This document shows positions 44,265 to 53,119 of a stretch of 64,000 bases of DNA, piece by piece. The position numbers were made by a program, and so were the translations under genes. Every line of letters starts with the position of its first letter. The stretch's first letter is position 1. Under the pieces are notes generated by a model. That model saw nothing but the letters and a program-made list of their open reading frames with translations. It did no database searches and was not told where the DNA came from. This DNA is from Salinisphaera dokdonensis (GTDB lineage: Bacteria; Pseudomonadota; Gammaproteobacteria; Nevskiales; Salinisphaeraceae): contig NZ_APND01000001.1 in NCBI RefSeq assembly GCF_040361215.1, positions 806,001-870,000 of the forward strand. Reading direction: 5' to 3'.

Positions 44265-45197
44265 TCAGGCGCTAGCCGGACGGCGGCAGCGCGGCGGGAT
44301 TGTCGATTTCCTATTCAGTGCCCGCAAAGCCAACACCACACCGGCCGCGACCAGTACGGCCCCGGCCCAGCCGCTCGGCCCGACGCGATCGCCGAACTGC
44401 AGCGCCGCCCAGAGCGCGGTGGTCGGCGGGGTCAGATAGAACATCAGTGACGTATAGGTGACGCCGCGTAGCCGCAGGCTCGCGTTGAAGAAACCGTAAC
44501 CGCCGAGGCTCGACAGCACCACGAGAAACACGATCGCCTGCCAGGCCTGCACATCGCGGGCCGGCCATGCCGGCAGTTCGCCCGTGCGCACCAGCACGGC
44601 GACCGCAAACACCACGGCCGCCGCCGCCAACTGCCATAGCAGCCGTTCGACACTTCCGAGCGTGCGCGGCGCGCGCTCGGACCACAGGCTGCCGACGGTG
44701 AGGGTCACGGCCGACACCACCGGCAACAGATACGCCCAGGCCGGCGCGCCGCCTACGTCACGCATCTCGCCCGCCGCACACACAACCACACCGGCCGCGG
44801 CCAGTACGCTGCCCGCCCATCCCAGCGGCGCAATACGCTCGCCGCGCAGCAGGCTCATGGCCAGGGTCGCCATCAATGGCTGCAAGGCAGTGACCAGCGC
44901 CGTGACCGCCGGGCTCACGCCGAGCTGGATCGCCCACACCACGGCGAGCAGATACACACCGACATTCAGACTGCCGGCGACCAGTTCGTGTCCGATCGCG
45001 CGCGGCGACCACACCGGCCGCCGACCGACGATTGCCACGAGCGCAAGGCACAGGAGCGCCGCGAACAGAAAACGCCAGCCGAACAATGCGAACGGGTCAC
45101 CGCCCGCGTCGGCCGCCATCTGGGTACCGATATAGCCCGAGCTCCAGCAGACGACCAGGCCAAGACTGACGAAGGGAATGACGAGATAGGCAGGCAT
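44265..45197 (-). CDS. EamA/DMT-family transporter
   Basis: A 310-residue inner-membrane carrier with ten helices in two EamA repeats. The N-terminal CWSSGYIGTQMAAD and the TALQPLMATLAM segment at the end of helix 4 are typical. Members export amino acids and other metabolites. It is divergent from a LysR gene, the classical exporter/regulator pair, with an operator-like palindrome between them. Confidence 0.9.
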   Translation of the reverse strand: MPAYLVIPFVSLGLVVCWSSGYIGTQMAADAGGDPFALFGWRFLFAALLCLALVAIVGRRPVWSPRAIGHELVAGSLNVGVYLLAVVWAIQLGVSPAVTALVTALQPLMATLAMSLLRGERIAPLGWAGSVLAAAGVVVCAAGEMRDVGGAPAWAYLLPVVSAVTLTVGSLWSERAPRTLGSVERLLWQLAAAAVVFAVAVLVRTGELPAWPARDVQAWQAIVFLVVLSSLGGYGFFNASLRLRGVTYTSLMFYLTPPTTALWAALQFGDRVGPSGWAGAVLVAAGVVLALRALNRKSTIPPRCRRPASA

Positions 45198-45275
45198 GAA
45201 ACATCCGGGGCAGAAACCGAATACAAAGCCTGCGCGCGGCCGGATAAAGACGAAATCTATATATATTTGGGTTAT

Positions 45276-45294
45276 GGTTAAGCAATGCTAAACC
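45276..45294. promoter_or_regulatory. Operator-like palindrome across the LysR start codon
   Basis: GGTTAAGCA-A-TGCTAAACC is a near-perfect 9-bp inverted repeat (one mismatch) whose centre is the A of the LysR ATG at 45285. It could mediate autorepression and control of the divergent exporter. Confidence 0.5.
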
Positions 45295-46205
45295 CATCCG
45301 CCTATCGCCAACTGGATATCGATCTGCTGCGCACGTTCCAGCTCGCATGCCAGCTCGGCACCCTGCGGGCCGTGGCCGAGCGCCGGCATTTCACGCTCGG
45401 CGCGGTGAGCCAGCAGATCAAGCGACTCGAAACCCTGCTCGACCGGCGCCTGCTCGAACGCGGCCGTCAGGGCGTGACGCCCACCGCCGACGGTCTCAAA
45501 CTGCAGGCGGATTCGAGCGCCGTACTCGCCGCCCACGACGACCTGATTGACCGCCTGGCCAATCGCAGCGCCGGCGGGCGCGTGCGGCTGGGCCTGCCGG
45601 AAGTCTATGCGCCGCGCCTGCTCACCCCGCTGCTGCCGCGCCTGCGCCGTGCCCATCCCGATCTGTCGCTGCAGGTGTGTACCGGCGCCAGCGGCAGTCT
45701 GCGCCGCGCGCTCGACAACGGCGAACTGGATCTCGCCGTAATCGTGGCCCCCGTGGACGCCGATCACCGCGGCACGCCGCTGTGGCGGACCCGGCCTGTC
45801 TGGGCCACCGGCGCATCCATGCCCGCGCCCGGCCCGGGCACGCTACCGCTTGCCCTGCACCCGCCGGACTGTCCCTACCGCGCGCTCGGTCTCGACGCGC
45901 TGGAAACCGAGGGCCGCGCCTGGGAGGACATGTTCACCAGCGAAAGCATGGCCGCGATCGAAGCTGCGGTCGCGGCCGGCGTGGCGGTCGGTATCCTCGA
46001 TCGCGACCGTCTCGGGCCGGATGTTCGCGAACTCACATCCCGCGACGGCCTGCCGCGCCTACCCGACTGCTTCGCTTCGATCGTCATCGCAGATAGCCGC
46101 CGCGATACCGACGCGGAAGCCATCCGGGCGGTCGCCGATGCGTTGGCTGCGACCGGTCTCCGTTCCAGCCAGCGCTCAGCCGCGACTACGGCCGTTTCTG
46201 CATGA
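45285..46205 (+). CDS. LysR-family transcriptional regulator
   Basis: A 306-residue regulator. The helix-turn-helix region is TLRAVAERRHFTLGAVSQQIKRLETLLDR, followed by a normal effector-binding domain. It is divergent from the EamA exporter gene across 87 bp and probably regulates it. The AT-rich stretch TCTATATATATTTGGGTTATGG just upstream should contain both promoters. Confidence 0.92.
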   Translation: MLNPSAYRQLDIDLLRTFQLACQLGTLRAVAERRHFTLGAVSQQIKRLETLLDRRLLERGRQGVTPTADGLKLQADSSAVLAAHDDLIDRLANRSAGGRVRLGLPEVYAPRLLTPLLPRLRRAHPDLSLQVCTGASGSLRRALDNGELDLAVIVAPVDADHRGTPLWRTRPVWATGASMPAPGPGTLPLALHPPDCPYRALGLDALETEGRAWEDMFTSESMAAIEAAVAAGVAVGILDRDRLGPDVRELTSRDGLPRLPDCFASIVIADSRRDTDAEAIRAVADALAATGLRSSQRSAATTAVSA

Positions 46206-46282
46206 CCCCGGCAGAATTGGCGGGCGCCTGACCGCTGTTTGGGGGCCGACACCACGGAGGTGAACGATCGGCAGACGCGGGC

Positions 46283-46849
46283 TCAGGCCCGCTGCGTATT
46301 GAAAGTCGGGCGCGCCTCGTAGTCGCGCACGCCCTGCATGATCCATGGATTATCGGATCGGTCGTGGTGGTCGCCGTGCAACACGTTGATGTTGCCGGTG
46401 CCCTCCATGATCATCGCGTGTACTTGCCGCGGGTCGGACACATTGACCCGGCGCAGGTGACAACGCAGATCGTCCTCGGTGACGCGCGCCACCCGCAGAT
46501 TCTCGTGCTTGATCTCGCCGCCCGGGCCCATGAGCAGGATCGGCGCGTTGTCAGCCATCGCCTCGACGGTGCGATACCGGCAGCGCAGACGTGACACCCC
46601 AAGCTGCAGGGCATAAAGCGTGGCCACGGCTACCGCGCCCTGGGCCAGCGGCGGGTTCTTGGAGACGACAACGCTGGCCATAAGCGAACCCAATGCGATG
46701 GTGACCGCGATGTCGAACGTCGACATCTCGGCGAAGCTGCGCACGCCTGACCACCGGGCAAACACGATGATCAGCGCGTACAGCGCCACGGTGCAGAATC
46801 CGACCCATAACAAGGGCATCGCGCCCGAAAACAGCCAATCGCTCATCAT
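46283..46849 (-). CDS. DUF421 (YetF-type) membrane protein
   Basis: A 188-residue protein. Three helices near the N-terminus (about 10-30, 42-62 and 66-84) include the family motif SFAEMSTFDIAVTIALGS, followed by a cytoplasmic domain with PILLMGPGGEIKHENLRVARVTEDDL. Function is unknown. Two consecutive ATG codons start the frame. It is convergent with the LysR gene and is the last conventional gene before repeat element B. Confidence 0.9.
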   Translation of the reverse strand: MMSDWLFSGAMPLLWVGFCTVALYALIIVFARWSGVRSFAEMSTFDIAVTIALGSLMASVVVSKNPPLAQGAVAVATLYALQLGVSRLRCRYRTVEAMADNAPILLMGPGGEIKHENLRVARVTEDDLRCHLRRVNVSDPRQVHAMIMEGTGNINVLHGDHHDRSDNPWIMQGVRDYEARPTFNTQRA

Positions 46850-46978
46850 TACCGTGCTCTACCCGCCGTAAAACGCGACATGCTACGCACGTTGGGTTTG
46901 GCATTCAGATCGTTGTTGTGTTCGATCCTCGTCTGCTTCCTTGCCTCGGCGTGAAACTCCAAGTCGGTTGAACTTTGG

Positions 46979-47672
46979 GCGTTGATTCGAGAATTGTCGG
47001 CTTCAGGCCACGAGTGTTTCGGCGCTCACGAGTTCGTCGGCCCTTTTGTTTCGCACTGCTGTGCGACTCACTTTCTTTTGCTTGTCCAAAAGAAAGTAAG
47101 CAAACAAAAAGACACCCGGGCACAGCGCCGGCTACGCCGGTTCACTCCGACACGCAGCGGCGACGGGATGCGTACAGAACTCGGATCGCTTTGGCGATCC
47201 TCTGACATGCTGTACGCACCGGCGCAGTGCGCCGGACACCCGTCGCCACTACGTGTCTCCGTCGCCGTGCAACGGGGCCCGAATACAGACGTGAAGCCAA
47301 GAACGAGAGTCACCTAACCCGCCCAGCCGACGTCCAGCACGCGACTCCGATCTCGTCGGATTAGGCCAAGGCCTAATCCGACACAAAGAGCGCGACCTTG
47401 AGCGAGCGACAGCGAGCTTGCCTGTATTGGGCCCCTTGGGCGTAGCGCCGAGCAGCGGAGCCAGGACGAGAAAAAGCAGCCGGATGTCTGAGCGAAGCGA
47501 GTTCCGGCTGCGCTCGTCATGGCGAGCAGCGCAGGGCACCGATGCAAAGCATCGGCGCAAGACAGGGTGTCTTTTGTTTTGGTGACTTTTATTTGGACAA
47601 GCAAATAAAAGACACTCGCGCAGCAGCGCGAAACCCCAAGTCGAAATTCGCCTGAACCGCCGATTCAACACT
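46979..47672. repeat. Two-armed structured repeat element, copy B (inverted relative to A)
   Basis: It has the same architecture as 7556-8239 in opposite orientation. Left arm is about 46979-47292 with stem CTTTCTTTTG-CTTGTC-CAAAAGAAAG (47072-47097); right arm is about 47424-47672 with CTTTTATTTG-CTTGTC-CAAATAAAAG on the minus strand. Each arm has its outer TGCT-loop hairpin (TCGCAC/GTGCGA left, TCGCGC/GCGCGA right) and ends inside with a GGGGCCC(C/G)AATACAG motif. The core contains a perfect 13-bp hairpin (47355-47382). No gene is credible inside. The gap from 46850 to 47827 otherwise shows nothing. Confidence 0.85.
47355..47382. repeat. Perfect 13-bp inverted repeat in the core of element B
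   Basis: GTCGGATTAGGCC-aa-GGCCTAATCCGAC is fully complementary. It has no counterpart in copy A and no following T-run, so it is not a terminator. Confidence 0.8.
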
Positions 47673-47827
47673 CGATTTTAGGGAGCCGGTTATCGGCCGG
47701 GAAAAGCGTTGACTCAATCGCCCCGCCGTCTCGCAGTCAATAAGCGGCGCATTTGATAAAAGCGCTACCGACGCGTCGTGAGCAAGCCAACGGCTTGACG
47801 CAAAATGCAAGACCTGACCCCATCGCC

Positions 47828-48781
47828 TTATTCGAATTGATACTCAAAGATCGACTTCCCGAGATCAAACCGAATCGTATGGGTCATCTCATCGTACGAA
47901 ACAATTTCGTTTGCACTCGCTTTCAACTTCTCCTGAGCAACGTACTCAAGTCCGATTAATAACTCCGCGACAACTGCACTACCTCTATTTCTCTGCATTT
48001 CTATGTCAATTCCGAAGTAAACGATATCACTTCCTCTTATCCATGGCCCCGAACCTGCAGTAATGTTCTTCCCAGGAAGGGTAATGCAGTCATATCTCCA
48101 GTAGTTCGCGAGACGATCCTTAGGTTGTTCGGAAAAGCCTTCCGGAGTTTTTATCCATTTACCGACTGGTAGCATGAAAATTTTTCTTTTGCGTTCGAGA
48201 GAATCTAAGAATCTCGATATTTCCACCGCAGTCGTCGCGTAATCGTAGGCTTGTTCGGTTCGGATACGTTTCGTTGACGAGCCGCCGTGCGCTAACTTGT
48301 TTCTCAAAATACGCAAATCGTGCAGCAGCTCTAATTGTTGGGGCGATAACTCTCCAGTACTTTCTAGAATTTTAATGTTCTGTAGAGGTGATCCACTCGG
48401 GGCCTCAGCGCCAAACTCCAACCTAGAAATCGCGGCCGTTAAAGACGCCTCTACGTACGACCATGCCAAGAGGACTGAAGCAGCAGGAGCGTCCTCCACC
48501 GCTTCGAATATCTGGTCTTCGAGAGAGCTGAATACTTGTTCGGATTCACTGTCCTTTATAGCGACGCCTTCATCTCGACCTAGAGTACGTGAAGAAGCGT
48601 CTATTATTGGCTTAGGATGTTTTAGCTTACTAAAATCAAGCTCTAAGTCTTTGTACTTCAGCCTGCCTAACTTTTCTATTAATTCGCTTATCCTCCCCCG
48701 CACAAGAAAGAACATTACGAATATGCTTATTGGCCAAGCTAAACTGCCAATCGCGGAGGCGGCAAGCTCTTTCCACTCCAT
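47828..48781 (-). CDS. Membrane-anchored protein with HEPN-like RNLAH motif
   Basis: A 317-residue protein of unassigned family. One N-terminal helix (about 10-28) is followed by a charged linker (LGRLKYKDLELDFSK) and a helical domain with RNKLAH (Arg160-x4-His165), the RX4-6H signature of HEPN ribonuclease or nucleotidyl-transfer-linked domains; the preceding LLHDLRIL fits the HEPN helix. The rest (about 190-317) is unassigned. Base composition is visibly AT-richer than in neighbours and the gene abuts repeat B, suggesting acquisition. ATG 48781 has AAGG upstream; TTG 48787 is an alternative. Confidence 0.75.
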   Translation of the reverse strand: MEWKELAASAIGSLAWPISIFVMFFLVRGRISELIEKLGRLKYKDLELDFSKLKHPKPIIDASSRTLGRDEGVAIKDSESEQVFSSLEDQIFEAVEDAPAASVLLAWSYVEASLTAAISRLEFGAEAPSGSPLQNIKILESTGELSPQQLELLHDLRILRNKLAHGGSSTKRIRTEQAYDYATTAVEISRFLDSLERKRKIFMLPVGKWIKTPEGFSEQPKDRLANYWRYDCITLPGKNITAGSGPWIRGSDIVYFGIDIEMQRNRGSAVVAELLIGLEYVAQEKLKASANEIVSYDEMTHTIRFDLGKSIFEYQFE

Positions 48782-49080
48782 ACCCAATGCCTTTTAAGAA
48801 CGACGCCAAGCAGACGACCAAAAACACATATAGCATCTCGCCACTTTTGCGCATAGCGCTATAACAGTGCGGATTAGGTGCTTAAAAGCACTTATCGATT
48901 ACAGGTTCAGTACGCACATCACGAAAAAGGAAGCAGGCAGCAATAACAAACCAGACATGACCTTCGTCGTTGCAAGTCCGCAACGATCCTAGCCCACGGT
49001 TAGACCAAATAAGTTGCGCTTGATTTCACGCCACAAACCATCATCGTTCGCTGTATTCGCAAACGATACGAAAAGCGACC

Positions 49081-49527
49081 ATGCCCAACTACACCAAATC
49101 CCCCGAAGCCCTCTCCAATCTAGACCAAACCCAACACTGGGTAACCCAGGAAAGCGGCACCGAACCCCCAGGCACCGGCGAATACCTGAACAACAAGGAA
49201 CCGGGCATCTACGTCGACATCGTCTCCGGCGAACCCCTGTTCGCCTCCAGCGACAAGTACGAATCCGGCTGCGGCTGGCCCAGCTTCACGAAACCGATCC
49301 AGCCCGCGTACGTAAATGAACTACGCGACGACTCGCACGGGATGACCCGTACCGAAGTGCGCTCGACGCATGGCGACAGCCATCTCGGCCACGTATTTCC
49401 CGACGGCCCGGCCGACCGCGGCGGGCTGCGCTACTGCATCAACTCGGCGTCGCTGCGCTTCATCCCGAAGGACGAGATGGAGGCCGAAGGCTACGGCGAG
49501 TTCATCGATCAAGTGGAGGACATCTGA
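49081..49527 (+). CDS. msrB: Peptide-methionine (R)-S-oxide reductase MsrB
   Basis: A 148-residue MsrB reducing methionine-R-sulfoxide in proteins. Catalytic Cys119 is in RYCINSASL; Cys64 in ESGCGWPSF is the candidate resolving cysteine. The two CxxC pairs that bind structural zinc in many MsrB enzymes are absent, so this is the zinc-free type. Its TGA overlaps the msrA ATG (TGATG), so both stereoisomer-specific enzymes are made together. The 293 bp upstream are AT-rich and hold nothing I recognise. Confidence 0.95.
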   Translation: MPNYTKSPEALSNLDQTQHWVTQESGTEPPGTGEYLNNKEPGIYVDIVSGEPLFASSDKYESGCGWPSFTKPIQPAYVNELRDDSHGMTRTEVRSTHGDSHLGHVFPDGPADRGGLRYCINSASLRFIPKDEMEAEGYGEFIDQVEDI

Positions 49528-50051
49528 TGGCGACTGAGACAGCCCAAACCGAAAGAGCAATCCTGGCAGGCGGCTGCTTCTGGGGCATGCAGGACCTGAT
49601 TCGCCGCTACGACGGCGTGGTCTCGACCCGCGTGGGTTATTCCGGTGGCGACGTGCCCAATGCCACCTATCGCAACCACGGCGATCACGCCGAGGCGATC
49701 GAGATCGTGTACGACCCGTCACGGATTAGCTATCGCTCGCTGCTGGAGTTCTTCTTCCAGATCCATGATCCGACGACGAAGAACCGCCAGGGCAACGATA
49801 TGGGTCGCAGCTATCGCTCGGCGATCTATTACACCAGCGACGAGCAGAAAGCCGTGGCCGAGGACACCATCGCCGACGTGAATGCATCCGGCATCTGGCC
49901 CGGCAAAGTGGTCACGGAGTTGGAGCCGGCGGGCGATTTCTGGGAGGCCGAACCGGAACACCAGGATTATCTGGAGAAATTCCCGAGCGGCTATACCTGT
50001 CATTTCGTGCGCCCGGACTGGACCCTGCCGCGCCGCGACAAGACGGCCTGA
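49527..50051 (+). CDS. msrA: Peptide-methionine (S)-S-oxide reductase MsrA
   Basis: A 174-residue MsrA. Cys17 in GGCFWG is the nucleophile; YSGGDVPNATYRNHGDHAEAIEI is the conserved substrate region. No C-terminal resolving cysteine pair is evident beyond YTCHF. It is coupled to msrB by a one-base overlap and ends at a bidirectional terminator. Confidence 0.95.
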   Translation: MATETAQTERAILAGGCFWGMQDLIRRYDGVVSTRVGYSGGDVPNATYRNHGDHAEAIEIVYDPSRISYRSLLEFFFQIHDPTTKNRQGNDMGRSYRSAIYYTSDEQKAVAEDTIADVNASGIWPGKVVTELEPAGDFWEAEPEHQDYLEKFPSGYTCHFVRPDWTLPRRDKTA

Positions 50052-50078
50052 ACCCGCGCGCCGATACAGCACGCATAA

Positions 50079-50116
50079 AAAAAGCCCGCCGGCTCAAAGA
50101 GTCGGCGGGCTTTTTC
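50079..50116. terminator. Bidirectional intrinsic terminator
   Basis: AAAGCCCGCCG and CGGCGGGCTTT pair around a loop and are flanked by A- and T-runs on both sides, serving msrA on the + strand and the TRAP operon on the minus strand. Confidence 0.9.
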
Positions 50117-50135
50117 GTTTCGCCTGGCGGATCGG

Positions 50136-51446
50136 CTAGAACACCAGATCCGGCAGCCAGGTGGCGATCTGCGGGAAGATCATGATGATCGCCAGCCCCA
50201 CGATGCCCACGAGCACATAGGGCAGCACCGAACGGTAGATATCCTGCATCGTGATCGAGGACGGTACGACGCCCTTGAGATAGAACAGGTTGAAGCCGAA
50301 CGGCGGCGTCATGTAGCCGATTTCCATGTTGATCACGAACAGGATGCCGAACCAGATCGGGTCGAAGCCGAGGGCCTCGACGATCGGCATGAACACCGGC
50401 AGCGTGATCAGCATGATGCCGACCGGGTCGAGCACCATGGCCATCAGGAACAGGATGACCTGCATGGCGATGATCGTGCCCCAGGGCCCGCCCGGAATCG
50501 CCTGCATCCAGCCTTCGATCATGGCCTGGGCATCCATGCTCTGGTAGGCCGCGCTGAAGGCATGGGCCGCGAACAGGATCCACATGATCATGCCGGTCAG
50601 GGAGAAGGTGCGAAGACTCGCCTCCTTGATCAGCGTCCAGGTGAACTTGCGATACACGGCGGCCGAGATCAACGCGCCGAGCACGCCCATGGCGGCGGCC
50701 TCGGTGGGCGTGGTCACGCCGGCCATGATCGAGCCGAGCACCATCACCACGATGAGAATCGGCAACAGCACCGCACCCAACGCGCGGAACTTCTCGGGCC
50801 AGTCGCCCCGCTCTTCCGGCGGCAGCGCCGGCGCGAGATGCGGCTGGAAATAGCAGCGCACGAGCACGTAGATCGCGACCAGCACCACCAGCAGAATGCC
50901 CGGCAGGATACCGGCGGCGAACATCTGGCCCACCGACACGCCGGTGATCAGCGAGTAGAGGATCATGATGATGCTGGGCGGAATGAGAATGCCCAGCCCG
51001 CCGCCAATATTGATCGCGCCGAGCGCCATATGCTTGTCGTAGCCGCGTTCTAGCATCGACGGGAGCGCGATGGTGCCCATGGCAACCACCGCTGCACCAC
51101 TGATGCCACACATGGCTGCGAACACGGCACAGATGAACACCGTGCCGATCGCCAGGCCGCCGCGTGTGCCCCCCCACCACAGATACATCATGCGGTAGAG
51201 CGATTTGGCGACGCCGGTTCGCTCCAGGATCATGGCCATGAACACGAACAGCGGAATCGCGACGAGCGTGAAGCTCTCCATCGTGCCCCAGATCTGCGAG
51301 GCGACGAGGTAGAAGGAATCGATCCCCCAGGTGAAATAGAGGAACACCACCGACACGCCGCCGAGCACGAAGGTCAGCGGCAGACCGAGGACAAGGAAGA
51401 ACAGCAGCGCGCCGAAGAACAGCAGCGTGGTGAGTTCAATGCTCAT
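50136..51446 (-). CDS. dctM: TRAP transporter large permease DctM
   Basis: A 436-residue inner-membrane subunit with about 12 helices, the transport-competent part of a tripartite ATP-independent periplasmic importer. Family segments include GLAIGTVFICAVFAAMCGISGAAVVAMGTIALPSML and GGGLGILIPPSI, which contribute to the sodium and substrate sites. It overlaps the upstream dctQ gene by 4 bp. The substrate is likely a carboxylate but cannot be read from the sequence. Confidence 0.94.
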   Translation of the reverse strand: MSIELTTLLFFGALLFFLVLGLPLTFVLGGVSVVFLYFTWGIDSFYLVASQIWGTMESFTLVAIPLFVFMAMILERTGVAKSLYRMMYLWWGGTRGGLAIGTVFICAVFAAMCGISGAAVVAMGTIALPSMLERGYDKHMALGAINIGGGLGILIPPSIIMILYSLITGVSVGQMFAAGILPGILLVVLVAIYVLVRCYFQPHLAPALPPEERGDWPEKFRALGAVLLPILIVVMVLGSIMAGVTTPTEAAAMGVLGALISAAVYRKFTWTLIKEASLRTFSLTGMIMWILFAAHAFSAAYQSMDAQAMIEGWMQAIPGGPWGTIIAMQVILFLMAMVLDPVGIMLITLPVFMPIVEALGFDPIWFGILFVINMEIGYMTPPFGFNLFYLKGVVPSSITMQDIYRSVLPYVLVGIVGLAIIMIFPQIATWLPDLVF

Positions 51447-51994
51447 GCTGCTTCCTCCTTGTCAGCGTCCGCCGGGGCGTCGAGCGGGCCGTCGATGGCA
51501 CCCACGGCAATCGCGATGTCCTCGACCAGCTTGGCGATGCCCTGCATCAGCAGCAGGAAGGCCGCCACCGGGATCGCGATCTTGAACGGCCAGACCGGCG
51601 GATTCCATGCGGAATACGAGGTCTCCATGCTGTCGACCGACTCCCAGGCAATGATGCCGCCGTAATAGAGCAGCGTGACCATGAACAGGAAGAACAGCGA
51701 CGAGGTGAGCACGTCGAGTACGGCCCGCGCGCGCAGTGGCAGCGCGCTATAGAGCAGGTCCACGTTCACGTGGCCGCGATGGGCCATGACATAACCGCCC
51801 GACATCACCGCATAGAACCCGAACACGAACTGCGTGAGTTCGGTGGTCCACACACGGGGCGCGTCGAGCGCATAGCGATAGAGCACGCCGAGCAGCAGCA
51901 CGGCGAACATGACGAAAATGAGCAGCGCCACCGCTCGACCGATCCAGTCGTTGAGCCGGGTGATGCCGTTGATGAATCCGGTGAACACGCGCAT
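51443..51994 (-). CDS. dctQ: TRAP transporter small permease DctQ
   Basis: A 183-residue subunit with four helices (about 20-42, 55-75, 92-112 and 130-152). The segment WTTELTQFVFGFYAVMSGGYVMAHRGHVNVDLLY is characteristic. The acidic C-terminus is cytoplasmic. It overlaps dctM by 4 bp and is separated from dctP by 75 bp holding a terminator-like hairpin. Confidence 0.93.
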   Translation of the reverse strand: MRVFTGFINGITRLNDWIGRAVALLIFVMFAVLLLGVLYRYALDAPRVWTTELTQFVFGFYAVMSGGYVMAHRGHVNVDLLYSALPLRARAVLDVLTSSLFFLFMVTLLYYGGIIAWESVDSMETSYSAWNPPVWPFKIAIPVAAFLLLMQGIAKLVEDIAIAVGAIDGPLDAPADADKEEAA

Positions 51995-52008
51995 GGGCGA
52001 CTCCCGCG

Positions 52009-52049
52009 AAAAAAGTCCGCCCCGATGGCCTCAAGGGCCAACGGGGCGG
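52009..52049 (-). terminator. Intercistronic terminator/attenuator between dctP and dctQ
   Basis: On the minus strand CCGCCCCG-tt-GGCC-cttga-GGCC-at-CGGGGCGG is followed by act and TTTTTT. Partial termination here would give more binding protein than permease. Confidence 0.75.
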
Positions 52050-52069
52050 TGGTCAGTACGAGACTGGGT

Positions 52070-53119
52070 TCAGGCGTCGCTGTCGAGATAGCCCAGACGG
52101 GTCAGCATCTTCTTGACCTTGTCCAGCGCTTCGGCAGCCTTGTCGCTGCGCTCGCCCTGCTCTTCCCAGGAGGCCTGGGCGACTTCGGTCAGCTTCTTCT
52201 GGACTTCAGGCGGCAGCTCGGTGATCTTCACGCCGTCCTTTTCCATGGCGCCGGCCAGTGCGAGCTGCTCTTTGTAGAGATACTCGTTGGTGCGCACCCA
52301 GAACTGCTCGTTGAGCGCGTCCTTGACCGTCTTGGCGTCTTCCGGCGAAAGCTTGTCGAGCGCCTTCTGGTTGATGATGAACACGTCCGTGCCCGCGATG
52401 TTGAGCGCCGGCTTGACGTGGTACTTGGCCACTTCATACAGGCTCATGCTGGCTGCGCCCTGCGCCGCGCCCCAGTGCGCGCCATCGACCACGCCGCTGG
52501 ACAGCGCGGTGTAGAGCTCGCCGCCCGGGATGTAGCTCGCCGACGCGCCGGCTTCCGTGAGGAAGGTCTGCAGCGCACCGGAGGAACGGATCTTCAGGCC
52601 TTCGAAGTCTTCCATGCTCTCGATCGGGCGATCGACGACCATTTCGGTCGGGTAGACCTTGTCGGTCGACCAGTAGATGCCCTCTTCGGCGGCTTCTTCA
52701 CGCAGCATGTCCTCGAAGCCGAGGTTCTTGTGGAAGTAGGCGACTTCCCAGACGTTGCGGAAAGCGAACGGCAGGCCCGAGGCGATGCCGGCAAGGCTCA
52801 TCTGGTTCTGTGCATAGGCCGGCGCGATGGTGCCCATCTGGATGGTGCCGCGCTTGACCGCGTCGAAGGTCTGCTGCGCCTTGAACAGGGCGCCGGCCGG
52901 GTAGAGCTTGAGCTTCACGCGGCCATCGGTGCGCTCTTCGATGACGTTCTTGATGCGCACCAGGCTGTCCTCGTAGGAGCTGCTGGAGCTCGGCCAGTGC
53001 GACTGCACGCGCCAGGTGGTGCTGTCTTGTGCCAGAGCGGTGCTCGGCGCCAGGAAAGCCGTCAGGGCAAGCGCCGTGGCGCCGGCCAGCAGACCGCGTT
53101 TGAAAGTGGTCGAATCCAT
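52070..53119 (-). CDS. dctP: TRAP transporter substrate-binding protein DctP
   Basis: A 349-residue periplasmic receptor. The signal peptide (about 1-30, ALA|QD) is followed by WRVQSHWPSSSSSYEDSL, the DctP fold, with Arg in KIRSSGALQ as the likely carboxylate-binding residue. GGAGGAGA precedes ATG 53119; the longer frame to 53152 does not improve it. It is the first gene of the TRAP operon. Confidence 0.93.
   Translation of the reverse strand: MDSTTFKRGLLAGATALALTAFLAPSTALAQDSTTWRVQSHWPSSSSSYEDSLVRIKNVIEERTDGRVKLKLYPAGALFKAQQTFDAVKRGTIQMGTIAPAYAQNQMSLAGIASGLPFAFRNVWEVAYFHKNLGFEDMLREEAAEEGIYWSTDKVYPTEMVVDRPIESMEDFEGLKIRSSGALQTFLTEAGASASYIPGGELYTALSSGVVDGAHWGAAQGAASMSLYEVAKYHVKPALNIAGTDVFIINQKALDKLSPEDAKTVKDALNEQFWVRTNEYLYKEQLALAGAMEKDGVKITELPPEVQKKLTEVAQASWEEQGERSDKAAEALDKVKKMLTRLGYLDSDA

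Noticed and set aside
47355..47382. Intrinsic terminator in element B
   Set aside because: The stem is perfect but has no T-run on either strand and no gene ends next to it.
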